From CAYHCE01 sp964355015 (GTDB lineage Bacteria; Cyanobacteriota; Cyanobacteriia; PCC-6307; Cyanobiaceae), in the NCBI GenBank assembly GCA_964355015.1, contig CAYHCE010000012.1, positions 1 through 64,000 on the forward strand: a stretch of DNA of 64,000 nucleotides. The letters run 5' to 3'. The position numbers and the translations under genes were made by a program. Below the pieces are notes generated by a model that was not told the origin of the DNA, did no database searches, and saw only the letters and a list, made by a program, of their open reading frames with translations. This document shows, one piece after another, positions 24,091-32,739 of the stretch (position 1 is its first letter; the number at the start of each line of letters is the position of its first letter).

Positions 24091-24813
24091 GTGCATCGCT
24101 CCAGCCTGGTGATGCTGGCCCTGCTGCTCGGCTTCGCCGTGCTGCACAGCGGCGGTGCCGCGCTGCGCCCCTGGGGGGAGGAGCGGATCGGGGCCCGGGC
24201 CTGGCGGCTGCTGTTCGCCGCCCTGAGCATCCCGGCGGCCGTGGTGGTGGTGGGCTACTTCATCGCCCACCGCTACGAGGGCGTGCGGCTCTGGAACCTG
24301 CAGGGCACGCCGGGCCTGATTCCGCTGATCTGGGTGGTCACCGCGACCAGCTTCTTCTTCCTCTATCCAGCCACCTACAACCTGCTGGAGATCCCGGCGC
24401 TGCTCCAACCCCGGGTTCGGCTCTACGCCACCGGGATCATCCGGATCAGCCGCCACCCCCAGGCGGTGGGCCAGGTGCTCTGGTGCGCCACCCACCTGCT
24501 CTGGATCGGCAGCAGCTTCATGGTGGTCACCTGCGCAGGGCTGATCGCCCACCACCTGTTCGCCGTCTGGCACGGCGACCGGCGCCTGGCGACCCGCTTC
24601 GGGCCGGCCTTCGAGGAGCTCAGGGCCAGCACCTCGGTGCTCCCGTTCCGGGCGGTGCTGGACGGTCGCCAGCAACTGGTGGCGAGCGAGTTCCTGCGGC
24701 CGGCCCAACTGGGAATCGCCATCGCCATCGGCGTGTTCTGGTGGAGCCATCGCTTCATCGGCCTGGCCAGCCAGGCCTTCCTGGCCGGTCCGCTCGGCCG
24801 GGTTCTGGGCTGA
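24091..24813 (+). CDS. NnrU / Z-ISO-like integral membrane protein
   Basis: A 240-residue protein with about six membrane helices: SLVMLALLLGFAVLHSG, LLFAALSIPAAVVVVGYFI, LIPLIWVVTATSFFFLYP, then AVGQVLWCATHLLWIGSSFM and others. The conserved HSGGAALR and RISRHPQAVGQVLW motifs are those of the NnrU family, whose plant relative Z-ISO is a haem-containing 15-cis-zeta-carotene isomerase. The nearby crtP-crtB genes make a carotenoid role worth testing but it is inference. GTG 24091 is preferred over ATG 24001 because the family starts just before SSLVMLAL. It lies between ndhR and ndhF. Confidence 0.8.
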   Translation: MHRSSLVMLALLLGFAVLHSGGAALRPWGEERIGARAWRLLFAALSIPAAVVVVGYFIAHRYEGVRLWNLQGTPGLIPLIWVVTATSFFFLYPATYNLLEIPALLQPRVRLYATGIIRISRHPQAVGQVLWCATHLLWIGSSFMVVTCAGLIAHHLFAVWHGDRRLATRFGPAFEELRASTSVLPFRAVLDGRQQLVASEFLRPAQLGIAIAIGVFWWSHRFIGLASQAFLAGPLGRVLG

Positions 24814-24886
24814 GGCGATCCGCAGCAGCCCCAGCGGCGGCTGATCGCGGTCCCACACACAGGCCGATCGCCAAGGGGAGGCTGCC

Positions 24887-24892
24887 TACACT
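24887..24892 (+). promoter_or_regulatory. -10 hexamer of ndhF
   Basis: TACACT ends 24 nt before the ndhF ATG, identical in sequence and spacing to the element before ndhD. No -35 is obvious. Confidence 0.5.
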
Positions 24893-24916
24893 CCGGGAGC
24901 CCGCACCCTGACCTGG

Positions 24917-26932
24917 ATGACGTCGGCTGCCGAAATCGCCTGGTTGATTCCCGTGCTGCCCCTGGCGGGGGCGGCGATCACCGGCCTCGGCCTGATCAGC
25001 TTCAACCGCACCGTCAACCGGCTGCGCAAACCCGTGGCCCTGCTGCTGATCAGCTGTGTCGGGGCGGCGGCGGTGCTGAGCTTCGCCGTGATGGCCGAAC
25101 AACTGGCCGGCGCCCCCACCACCGAGGTGCTCTTCGACTGGGCCAGCGCCGGCAGCTTCAACCTGCAGATGGGCTTCCGCGTCGATGCCCTCGGGGCCGT
25201 GATGCTCGCGCTGGTCACCACCATCGCCCTCCTGGTGATGGTCTATTCCGATGGCTACATGGCCCACGACAAGGGCTACGTGCGGTTCTTCACCTATCTC
25301 GCCCTGTTCAGCAGTTCGATGCTGGGCCTGGTGATCAGTCCCAACCTGCTCGAGATCTACGTGTTCTGGGAGCTGGTGGGGATGTGTTCCTACCTGCTGG
25401 TCGGCTTCTGGTACGACCGGGACGGGGCCGCCAATGCCGCCCAGAAGGCCTTCGTGGTGAACCGGGTCGGGGACTTCGGCCTGCTGCTCGGGATCCTTGG
25501 TTTGTTCTGGGCCACCGGCAGTTTCGGCTTCGAGGAGATCGGCTCCCGCCTGGGCGAGGCCGTGGCCGGCGGCAGCGTCAGCAATGCCGCCGCGGTGCTG
25601 CTCTGTCTGCTGGTGTTCATGGGCCCGATGGCCAAGTCGGCCCAGTTCCCTCTGCATGTGTGGCTGCCCGACGCGATGGAGGGCCCCACCCCGATCTCGG
25701 CGCTGATCCATGCCGCCACGATGGTGGCCGCCGGCGTGTTCCTGGTGGCCCGGCTACAACCGCTCTACGAGCAGTTCCCGCAGGTGCAGCTGGTGATCGC
25801 CGTGGTCGGCACCATCACCTGCTTCCTGGGCGCTTCGATCGCCCTCACCCAGATGGACCTCAAGAAAGGCCTTGCCTACAGCACCGTTTCCCAGCTCGGT
25901 TACATGATGCTGGCCATGGGCTGCGGTGCTCCGGTGGCCGGCATGTTCCATCTGGTCACCCATGCCTTCTTCAAGGCGATGCTGTTCCTCTGCTCAGGAT
26001 CGGTGATCCACGCCATGGAGGAGGTGGTCGGTCATGAACCTCTGCTCGCGCAGGACATGCGGCTGATGGGCGGGCTGAGGAAGTACATGCCCGTCACGGC
26101 CATCACCTTCCTGATCGGCTGCGTCGCGATCAGCGGCATCCCCCCGCTGGCGGGCTTCTGGAGCAAGGACGAGATCCTGGGCCAGGCGTTCAACACCTAC
26201 CCGCTGCTCTGGGTGGTGGGCTTTCTCACCGCCGGCATGACCGCCTTCTACATGTTCCGGCTCTACTTCCTCACCTTCGAGGGTCCCTTCCGCGGCAACG
26301 ACACGGCCCTGCAAGCCGAGCTGCTGGCCGCCGCCAGCGGCGGCAGGAGTGCCCCTTCCACGGATGACCATGGTCCCGCCCACCACGCCAGCCATCCCCA
26401 CGAATCCGGCTGGCAGATGGCAGGCCCCCTGGCGGTCCTGGCGGTGCCGTCGGTGCTGATCGGGTTGCTGGGCACTCCCTGGAACAGCCGTTTCGCCGCC
26501 CTGCTCGATCCCCATGAGGCCGCCGAGATGGCCGAGCAGTTCAGCTGGGGGGAGTTCCTGCCCCTGGCGGCAGCCTCGGTGGCGATCTCGGTGACGGGAA
26601 TCAGTGTGGCTGTGCTGGCCTACGCCCTTCACAAGATCGATCTGGCCACTCTCGTGGCCGCACGCTTTCCGGTGATCAATGCCTTCCTGGCCAACAAGTG
26701 GTATCTGGACACGATCAACGACAAGCTGTTCGTGCAGGGCAGCCGCAAGCTGGCCCGCCAGGTTCTGGAGGTGGACGCCAAGGTGGTGGACGGGGTGGTG
26801 AACCTCACCGGCCTGCTCACCCTCGGCAGCGGCGAGGGGCTCAAGTACTTCGAGACCGGCCGGGCTCAGTTCTATGCCCTGATCGTGTTCGGCGGCGTGA
26901 TCGCCCTGGTGGTGCTGTTCAGCAGCTTCTGA
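24917..26932 (+). CDS. ndhF: NDH-1 subunit NdhF (NuoL-like)
   Basis: A 671-residue proton-pumping antiporter-like subunit of NDH-1, with about 16 membrane helices. Key family blocks are GFRVDALGAVMLALVTT, YLALFSSSMLGLVISPNLL, WELVGMCSYLLVGFWYDR, HVWLPDAMEGPTPISALIHA and SQLGYMMLAMGCG. The long C-terminal extension after PLAAASVAISVTGIS includes the lateral helix region found in NuoL. A His-rich cytoplasmic loop (DDHGPAHHASHPHESGW) lies near residue 480. It belongs to the respiratory/cyclic NDH-1 form (NdhF1), judging by pairing with ndhD and neighbouring ndhR. Confidence 0.94.
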   Translation: MTSAAEIAWLIPVLPLAGAAITGLGLISFNRTVNRLRKPVALLLISCVGAAAVLSFAVMAEQLAGAPTTEVLFDWASAGSFNLQMGFRVDALGAVMLALVTTIALLVMVYSDGYMAHDKGYVRFFTYLALFSSSMLGLVISPNLLEIYVFWELVGMCSYLLVGFWYDRDGAANAAQKAFVVNRVGDFGLLLGILGLFWATGSFGFEEIGSRLGEAVAGGSVSNAAAVLLCLLVFMGPMAKSAQFPLHVWLPDAMEGPTPISALIHAATMVAAGVFLVARLQPLYEQFPQVQLVIAVVGTITCFLGASIALTQMDLKKGLAYSTVSQLGYMMLAMGCGAPVAGMFHLVTHAFFKAMLFLCSGSVIHAMEEVVGHEPLLAQDMRLMGGLRKYMPVTAITFLIGCVAISGIPPLAGFWSKDEILGQAFNTYPLLWVVGFLTAGMTAFYMFRLYFLTFEGPFRGNDTALQAELLAAASGGRSAPSTDDHGPAHHASHPHESGWQMAGPLAVLAVPSVLIGLLGTPWNSRFAALLDPHEAAEMAEQFSWGEFLPLAAASVAISVTGISVAVLAYALHKIDLATLVAARFPVINAFLANKWYLDTINDKLFVQGSRKLARQVLEVDAKVVDGVVNLTGLLTLGSGEGLKYFETGRAQFYALIVFGGVIALVVLFSSF

Positions 26933-27020
26933 GCCATCACCAACCGCCGCCAGCGGCCGTTGCGCCAAAGGCTGTGTGTGTCATCCCTTATCTGGGAGCG
27001 GTTCCGGCGGCAGGTATTTC

Positions 27021-27026
27021 TACACT
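27021..27026 (+). promoter_or_regulatory. -10 hexamer of ndhD
   Basis: TACACT ends 24 nt before GTG 27051, exactly as before ndhF. The match supports GTG 27051 as the true ndhD start and suggests its own promoter. Confidence 0.5.
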
Positions 27027-27050
27027 CCGGCCAGACATGCTCCCTGCCCC

Positions 27051-28739
27051 GTGCCGCTGGACCTTGCCGTTGCATCGGGCGCCCTGACAGCCGCGACCAC
27101 CGGAACCGCCGCAGCCTTCCCCTGGCTGAGCGTCTCGATCCTGCTGCCGATCGCGGCGGCGCTCCTGATCCCGTTCATCCCCGACCCCGGCGACGGCAAG
27201 ACGATCCGCTGGTACGCCCTCGGCGTGGCCCTGATCACCTTCCTGGTCACGGTCGGCGCCTATCTCAACGGCTACGACCCCTCAGTGGCCGGCCTGCAGC
27301 TGATCGAACGGGTGGAATGGTTGCCGGATCTGGGGCTGGCCTGGTCGGTGGGGGCGGATGGGCTGTCGATGCCGCTGATCCTGCTCACCAGCTTCATCAC
27401 CGCCCTGGCCGTGCTCGCCGCCTGGCCGGTCACCTTCAAGCCGCGGCTCTTCTTCTTCCTGATCCTGGCCATGGACGGCGGCCAGATCGCCGTGTTCGCC
27501 GTGCAGGACATGCTGCTGTTCTTCCTGGCCTGGGAGCTGGAACTGCTGCCCGTCTACCTGCTCCTGGCGATCTGGGGGGCGAAGAAACGCCAGTACGCCG
27601 CCACCAAGTTCATCCTCTACACAGCCGGCGGCTCGGTGTTCATCCTGCTGGCCGCCCTGGCCATGGGATTCCAGGGCGGCGGCACCCCCAGCTTCGAGTT
27701 CACCGTTCTGGCGGCCAAGGAGTTCGGCACCCGCTTCCAGCTGCTGGCCTACGCCGGGCTCCTGATCGCCTTCGGCGTGAAACTGCCGATCGTGCCGCTG
27801 CACACCTGGCTGCCGGATGCCCACGGCGAGGCCACCGCCCCGGTGCACATGCTGCTGGCCGGCATCCTGCTGAAGATGGGGGGCTACGCCCTGCTGCGCT
27901 TCAACGTGCAGCTGCTGCCCGAGGCCCACGCCCAGTTCGCGCCCCTGCTGGTGGTGCTGGGTGTGGTGAACATCATCTACGCGGCGCTCACCTCCTTCGC
28001 CCAGCGCAACCTCAAGCGCAAGATCGCCTACAGCTCGATCAGCCACATGGGCTTCGTGCTGATCGGGATCGGCAGCTTCAGCGCCCTCGGCACCAGTGGC
28101 GCCATGCTGCAGATGGTGAGCCACGGCCTGATCGGCGCCAGCCTCTTCTTCCTGGTGGGGGCCACCTACGACCGCACCCACACCCTGCAGCTCGACGAGA
28201 TGGGCGGGGTGGGCCAGAAGATGCGCAAGATGTTCGCGCTCTGGACGGTCTGCTCGCTCGCCTCGCTGGCACTGCCCGGTATGAGCGGCTTCGTCTCGGA
28301 GCTGATGGTGTTCGTGGGCTTCGCCACCAGCGAGGCCTACAGCCTCAGCTTCCGGATCGTGATGGCGGTGCTGGCCGCGATCGGGGTCATCCTGACGCCG
28401 ATCTACCTGCTCTCGATGCTGCGGGAGATCTTCTTCGGCAAGGAGAACGTGGAACTGGCCACCCACACCCACCTGGTCGACGCTGAACCGCGTGAGATCT
28501 ATGTGATCTCCTGCCTGCTGGTGCCGATCATCGGCATCGGCCTCTACCCCCGCCTGATGACGGACAGCTACCGGGCCTCGATCGAGGCGCTGGTGCTGCG
28601 AGAGGACGCCGCCCTGGCCCGGGTGATCGGCCCGGCCCCGACCGGCCTGATCCGCCAGGCACCCCCGCCCGAGTGGCTGTCCGCGGCCCTGATCCTGCGG
28701 CAGGCGCCGGTCCTGCAGCGGGCTCCGGTGCTGGGTTGA
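27051..28739 (+). CDS. ndhD: NDH-1 subunit NdhD (NuoM-like)
   Basis: A 562-residue membrane subunit of NDH-1, about 14 helices, that pumps protons alongside NdhF. Conserved blocks are GADGLSMPLILLTSFITALA, LLFFLAWELELLPVYLLLA, KFILYTAGGSVFILLAAL, LHTWLPDAHGEATAPVHMLL and SSISHMGFVLIGIGS, with the catalytic Glu in WELELLP and Lys in helix 7. The start is set to GTG 27051 (MPLDLAVASG), not the longer in-frame reading from 26976 which would give an untypical Cys/Pro-rich leader. It follows ndhF by 118 nt. NdhD1 is the likely paralogue. Confidence 0.94.
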   Translation: MPLDLAVASGALTAATTGTAAAFPWLSVSILLPIAAALLIPFIPDPGDGKTIRWYALGVALITFLVTVGAYLNGYDPSVAGLQLIERVEWLPDLGLAWSVGADGLSMPLILLTSFITALAVLAAWPVTFKPRLFFFLILAMDGGQIAVFAVQDMLLFFLAWELELLPVYLLLAIWGAKKRQYAATKFILYTAGGSVFILLAALAMGFQGGGTPSFEFTVLAAKEFGTRFQLLAYAGLLIAFGVKLPIVPLHTWLPDAHGEATAPVHMLLAGILLKMGGYALLRFNVQLLPEAHAQFAPLLVVLGVVNIIYAALTSFAQRNLKRKIAYSSISHMGFVLIGIGSFSALGTSGAMLQMVSHGLIGASLFFLVGATYDRTHTLQLDEMGGVGQKMRKMFALWTVCSLASLALPGMSGFVSELMVFVGFATSEAYSLSFRIVMAVLAAIGVILTPIYLLSMLREIFFGKENVELATHTHLVDAEPREIYVISCLLVPIIGIGLYPRLMTDSYRASIEALVLREDAALARVIGPAPTGLIRQAPPPEWLSAALILRQAPVLQRAPVLG

Positions 28740-28874
28740 GCCGCACCCCTGCAGGCAGTTACGAAACCCTGCGGTTCCCCGCCTGACGGCACAGATCCTG
28801 GAGCCCCTGCTTACGCTCCCAGCCACCAGCACGCCCGCCCTCCGCGCTCGGTTCCCTTCAGCCGCCCCGAATCC

Positions 28875-29243
28875 ATGCGTCAGGTGAACTTCCTGCTGAT
28901 CTTCAGTTTCGGCCTGGCCACGGTGATGTTCACCCTGGAGAACACCACCGCGACCACCGTGCATTTCCTGCCGGGAATGAGCGCGACGCTGCCATTGGCC
29001 GCGATGCTGCTGGTGGTCGGAGGCGTGGGTGCCACGGCAGCCTGGGTCTTCGCCGTCTGGACCGGCGTGGTCAAGAAGGTGGAGGAGCTGCAGGACCAGA
29101 CCGAGCTGGAGGCCCAGCAGGTGCGGATCCGGGAGCTGGAGGCCGACGTCCAGCGCTACCGCGCCACCGTGGATGCCCAGCTGAGCCTTCTGCCCGCGGC
29201 CGGTCAGAGCTCGGCACCTGCCCCGTCAGCCACGGACGGCTGA
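28875..29243 (+). CDS. LapA-domain (DUF1049) small membrane protein
   Basis: A 122-residue protein with two membrane helices (about residues 4-21, NFLLIFSFGLATVMFTLE, and 38-61, LPLAAMLLVVGGVGATAAWV) joined by a short loop with TTATTVHFLPG, followed by a predicted coiled coil (KKVEELQDQTELEAQQVRIR and on to residue 103) and a low-complexity tail. This is the LapA/DUF1049 layout. In enterobacteria LapA works with LapB in lipopolysaccharide control; the role in cyanobacteria is not known. It sits between ndhD and scpA with a TACGCT 57 nt before the start. Confidence 0.75.
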   Translation: MRQVNFLLIFSFGLATVMFTLENTTATTVHFLPGMSATLPLAAMLLVVGGVGATAAWVFAVWTGVVKKVEELQDQTELEAQQVRIRELEADVQRYRATVDAQLSLLPAAGQSSAPAPSATDG

Positions 29244-29325
29244 CAGCCGACGCCGAGGCGGATCCTGAGCGGGGACCCTGAGCAGCTGCTGTCTGCTGGT
29301 TCTGGCCCCGATCTTGGTATCAGGG

Positions 29326-29331
29326 TACGGT
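29326..29331 (+). promoter_or_regulatory. -10 hexamer of scpA
   Basis: TACGGT ends 22 nt before GTG 29354. It is only 10 nt before the alternative GTG 29342, which favours the later start. Confidence 0.4.
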
Positions 29332-29353
29332 TGCCAGCAGTGTGGGAAGCCGC

Positions 29354-30232
29354 GTGGCTGAAGCTGGCGCCAGGCTGGCGATCCGCCTGCTGCAGGAGGC
29401 GGCCGAACGGGGCGAGCTGGACCCCTGGGATGTGGATGTGATCGCCGTGGTGGACGGCTTCCTCGACCAGCTCCGCCAGAGGATCACGGTGCCGAGCCTG
29501 GTGGCGGCGGCGTCCCCGCGGGGGGGGAGCTACGAGCAGGATCTGGCTGCCACCAGCGAGGCCTTCCTGGCGGCCTCCGTGCTGGTGAGCCTGAAGGCGG
29601 AGATTCTCGAACAACAGACCTTCCCTCCCGAGCCCCTGGTGGAGGACCCCTTCGACTGCGAGGACGGCGATGGTGGAGAGTTCGGCGGGGTCGCCTTCGA
29701 GCTTCCCCGCCGACCGGAACGGCACCTCTGGCGCAGGCCGGTGGCACCGCCGCCGCTGCAACGGCCCGTCACCCTGGGGGAGCTGATCCGCCAGCTCGAG
29801 GACATCGCCGAGCGCCTCGAGCAGGACGAGGGCGCCCTGCGCCACAGGCCGAGGGCCCGCCGTTACAGCGAGCGGGCCGCGATCGAGCAGGTCGCGGCAC
29901 TGGCGCACCGTGAAAAGCTGCCGGAAACCACCGCTGCCCTGAGTCGCTTTCTGCTGCACTGGAGCGAGGCGAACGACTGGGTCGACTTTGAGGTGCTGGT
30001 GCAGGCGTGGGCCGAGGCCGCCCCGGCGGATCTGGACCGGGATCGGGTGGGTGTGTTCTGGGCCCTGCTCTTCCTGTGCTCCCAGGGCCGGGTGGATCTG
30101 CAGCAGGAGGGCGATCTGTTCGGTCCGCTGTACCTCAGGGGCAACAGCGAAGCGGTCAGCGAGCCCCCTCCCCCGGCCCAGCGGGCCGCCGTGCCAGCTT
30201 CCCCGCCGGCTCGACAGGCCCGAGCCGCCTGA
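29354..30232 (+). CDS. scpA: Segregation and condensation protein A
   Basis: A 292-residue kleisin that bridges the SMC heads in chromosome condensation, together with ScpB. The N-terminal RLAIRLLQEAAERGELDPWD and VDVIAVVDGFLDQLRQ are typical; the middle is acidic and variable; the C-terminal winged helix includes VGVFWALLFLCSQGRVDLQQ. Cyanobacterial ScpA proteins are shortened and divergent relative to Bacillus, which fits. GTG 29354 (VAEAGARLAIR) is preferred over GTG 29342. The Pro/Ala tail after SEAVSEP looks disordered. No smc or scpB gene is nearby. Confidence 0.85.
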   Translation: MAEAGARLAIRLLQEAAERGELDPWDVDVIAVVDGFLDQLRQRITVPSLVAAASPRGGSYEQDLAATSEAFLAASVLVSLKAEILEQQTFPPEPLVEDPFDCEDGDGGEFGGVAFELPRRPERHLWRRPVAPPPLQRPVTLGELIRQLEDIAERLEQDEGALRHRPRARRYSERAAIEQVAALAHREKLPETTAALSRFLLHWSEANDWVDFEVLVQAWAEAAPADLDRDRVGVFWALLFLCSQGRVDLQQEGDLFGPLYLRGNSEAVSEPPPPAQRAAVPASPPARQARAA

Positions 30233-30242
30233 ACCGCTTCAT

Positions 30243-30248
30243 TAAGGT
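30243..30248 (+). promoter_or_regulatory. Candidate -10 hexamer of cugP
   Basis: TAAGGT, in a locally AT-rich stretch, ends 33 nt before the cugP ATG. Confidence 0.3.
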
Positions 30249-30281
30249 GAACCTCAACAGAACGAACCTGACAGGCCGCCC

Positions 30282-31466
30282 ATGAAGGCGATGATTCTCG
30301 CGGCCGGCAAGGGAACAAGGGTGCGTCCCATCACGCACACGATTCCCAAGCCGATGATCCCGATCCTGCAGAAACCCGTGATGGAGTTTCTGCTCGAACT
30401 GCTGAGGGAGCACGGCTTCACCGAAATCATGGTGAACGTGTCCCACCTGGCGGCGGAGATCGAGAACTATTTCCGCGATGGTCAGCGCTTCGGCGTCGAG
30501 ATCGCCTACAGCTTCGAGGGCCGGATCGAGGATGGTGAACTGATCGGCGAAGCGCTGGGTTCGGCGGGGGGTCTCAAGAAGATCCAGACCTTCCAGCCCT
30601 TCTTCGACGACACCTTCGTGGTGCTCTGCGGCGATGCGCTCATCGATCTCGATCTCACCGAGGCGGTGCGGCGTCACAAGGAGAAGGGCGCACTGGCCAG
30701 CCTGGTCACCAAACGGGTGCCCCGCGATCAGGTCAGCAGCTACGGCGTGGTGGTGACCGATCAGGATTCGCGGGTGCTGAGCTTCCAGGAGAAGCCTTCG
30801 CTCGAGGATGCCGCCAGCGACATGATCAACACCGGCATCTACATCTTCGAGCCCGAGGTACTCGACCACATTCCCACCGGCATCGCGTTCGACATCGGTG
30901 CCGATCTCTTCCCCCGCCTGGTGGCGGCCGGGGCACCGTTCTATGCCCTGCCGATGGACTTCGAATGGGTGGACATCGGCAAAGTGCCCGATTACTGGCA
31001 GGCGATCCGCAGCGTGCTGCTGGGCAAGGTGCGACAGGTTCAGATCCCCGGCCGACAGGTCCGTCCCGGTGTCTACGCAGGCCTGAACGTGGCGGCCGAC
31101 TGGGATCGAATCAACATCAAGGGCCCTGTCTACGTGGGGGGCATGAGCCGGATTGAAGCCGGAGTCACGATCATCGGGCCGGCCATGATCGGGCCCAGCT
31201 GCCACATCTGCGAAGGCGCCTCGATCGACAACTCAATCATCTTCGACTACTCCCGCATCGGCCAGGGCGTACGGCTGGTGGACAAACTGGTGTTCGGTCG
31301 CTATTGCGTCGACCGCAACGGCGACCATTTCGATCTGCAGGAGGCCGCCCTCGACTGGCTCATCACCGATGTGCGGCGCCAGGACGTGGCCCAGCCCTCA
31401 CCCCAGCAGAAGGCCCTGGCCGATCTGCTCGGCACCGACCTGGCCCTCAGCAAGGGCGAACTCTGA
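30282..31466 (+). CDS. cugP: Nucleotide-sugar pyrophosphorylase, CugP type (UTP-glucose-1-phosphate)
   Basis: A 394-residue nucleotidyltransferase with a C-terminal left-handed beta-helix. The N-terminal catalytic loop is AMILAAGKGTRVRPITHTIP; GGLKKIQ, CGDALIDLDL and DFEWVDIGKVPDYWQAI follow; hexapeptide repeats (VYVGGMSRIEAGVTIIGPAM, IGPSCHICEGASIDNS) run from about residue 285 to 350. The sequence closely matches Synechocystis Slr0207, named CugP, the non-GalU UDP-glucose pyrophosphorylase of cyanobacteria, which supplies UDP-glucose for sulfolipid, glycolipid and sugar synthesis. It overlaps the convergent metF by 20 nt. Confidence 0.88.
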   Translation: MKAMILAAGKGTRVRPITHTIPKPMIPILQKPVMEFLLELLREHGFTEIMVNVSHLAAEIENYFRDGQRFGVEIAYSFEGRIEDGELIGEALGSAGGLKKIQTFQPFFDDTFVVLCGDALIDLDLTEAVRRHKEKGALASLVTKRVPRDQVSSYGVVVTDQDSRVLSFQEKPSLEDAASDMINTGIYIFEPEVLDHIPTGIAFDIGADLFPRLVAAGAPFYALPMDFEWVDIGKVPDYWQAIRSVLLGKVRQVQIPGRQVRPGVYAGLNVAADWDRINIKGPVYVGGMSRIEAGVTIIGPAMIGPSCHICEGASIDNSIIFDYSRIGQGVRLVDKLVFGRYCVDRNGDHFDLQEAALDWLITDVRRQDVAQPSPQQKALADLLGTDLALSKGEL

Positions 31467-32406
31467 TCCTGGGACGGGGGTCGAGCGGCTGGGGCTCGAG
31501 TGGCGGGATGCCGGCCTTCTCCAGGATGAGCGGGATCCGCTCCTCCGCCTTCACCGCCATCAGATGAACGCCCTGGGCGATGTCGCGGTAGAGCCCCACC
31601 TGTTCGGCCGCGATCGCCACACCCTCCCCGGCAGGATCGGCAGCGGCCGCCAGTCGATCGATCACGCCCTGGGGGATGGAGGCACCGGGCACCACCCGGT
31701 TGATGAAAGCCGCATTGCGGGCCGACTTGAGCAGGAACACACCAGCCAGCACCGGCAGCCCGAGGGGCTCCGAGATCTCCCCGCAGAACCGCTTCAGCGA
31801 TTCCACATCCATGACCATCTGGGTCTGGATGAAGCAGGCGCCGGCCTCCTTCTTGCGCCGGAGCCGCGAGCGCAGCCCGCTCCGGCTCGCGGACTGGGGA
31901 TCGGCCGCCGCGCCTGGGAAGAGAGCCGTGGGTCCATCGGGGAGCAGCCCCTCGACCGGATCCAGCCCCTGGTTGAAGCGGCTCACCAGCTGCAGCAGGC
32001 GCACCGCCTCCAGCTCGTTCACCGACCGGGCGTCTGGCTGATCGCCCGCCCGCACGGGATCTCCGGTCAGGCAGAGCAGGTTCTGGATGCCCAGGGCATG
32101 AGCACCGAGCAACTCCGCCTGGAGGGCGATGCGGTTGCGATCACGACAGGCCAGCTGCAGCACCGGTTCGAGCCCGTTGTCGAGCAGCAGCCGGCAAAGG
32201 GCCAGGCTGCTCATCCGCATCACCGCCCGGCTGCCGTCCGTGACGTTCAAGGCATGGACGAGCCCCTGTAACTGCCGGGCAACAGCCAGTGTGCGACTGG
32301 GGTCGCCTCCACGCGGCGGGGTGACCTCGGCCGTGATCGCGAACTGTCCGTTCTGCAGGGCCTGTTGCAGACGCAAGAGGAGAGGGGCTCGGGCAGGCCC
32401 CATCAT
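31447..32406 (-). CDS. metF: 5,10-methylenetetrahydrofolate reductase
   Basis: A 319-residue FAD enzyme that makes 5-methyl-tetrahydrofolate for methionine synthesis. The TIM-barrel motifs seen are ITAEVTPPRGGDPSRTL (catalytic Glu near the start), VHALNVTDGSRAVMRMSS, LCLTGDPVRAGDQP, KEAGACFIQTQMVMD and PVLAGVFLLKSARNAAFI. Length is usual. Two adjacent ATG codons (32406, 32403) could start it. It is divergent from pedR, 49 nt away, and its 3' end overlaps cugP by 20 nt. Confidence 0.9.
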   Translation of the reverse strand: MMGPARAPLLLRLQQALQNGQFAITAEVTPPRGGDPSRTLAVARQLQGLVHALNVTDGSRAVMRMSSLALCRLLLDNGLEPVLQLACRDRNRIALQAELLGAHALGIQNLLCLTGDPVRAGDQPDARSVNELEAVRLLQLVSRFNQGLDPVEGLLPDGPTALFPGAAADPQSASRSGLRSRLRRKKEAGACFIQTQMVMDVESLKRFCGEISEPLGLPVLAGVFLLKSARNAAFINRVVPGASIPQGVIDRLAAAADPAGEGVAIAAEQVGLYRDIAQGVHLMAVKAEERIPLILEKAGIPPLEPQPLDPRPRIRVRPC

Positions 32407-32424
32407 GCGGCAGCGGCCGCTGCT

Positions 32425-32430
32425 TACACT
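32425..32430 (+). promoter_or_regulatory. -10 hexamer of pedR
   Basis: TACACT (within TTACACT) ends 25 nt before the pedR ATG, the same hexamer as at ndhF and ndhD. Confidence 0.45.
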
Positions 32431-32455
32431 GGGAGGCCGGAGGCTGGGTGCCTGG

Positions 32456-32725
32456 ATGTCCGATCGAGACGATCTTGGCCAGCTGCGCTCCGGCCTTTCC
32501 GAACGCGAACTGGAAATCATTGAGCTGGTGGCCACCGGGCTCACCAATCAGGAGATCGCACTCAGGCTGATGATCAGCAAACGCACCGTGGACAACCACG
32601 TCAGCAACATCTTCAACAAGACCGGCGCCAAGAACAGGGTGGCGTTGCTGAACTGGGCAATGGACAACGGCAAGATCTGCCGGGATGGATTCAACTGCTG
32701 CCATCTGCCCGGCAGCGAACTCTGA
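32456..32725 (+). CDS. pedR: LuxR-type small regulator PedR
   Basis: An 89-residue protein that is almost only a LuxR/GerE helix-turn-helix: LSERELEIIELVATGLTNQE, then IALRLMISKRTVDNHVSNIF. There is no receiver domain. Length, the C-terminal NWAMDNGKICRDGFNCCHLP with a Cys pair, and overall sequence match PedR (Ssl0564 of Synechocystis), a homodimeric regulator that responds to photosynthetic electron transport through thioredoxin. Whether the CC pair or another Cys acts here is untested. It is divergent from metF and convergent with the next small gene. Confidence 0.88.
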   Translation: MSDRDDLGQLRSGLSERELEIIELVATGLTNQEIALRLMISKRTVDNHVSNIFNKTGAKNRVALLNWAMDNGKICRDGFNCCHLPGSEL

Positions 32726-32739
32726 ATTGTTGCCGGCCT

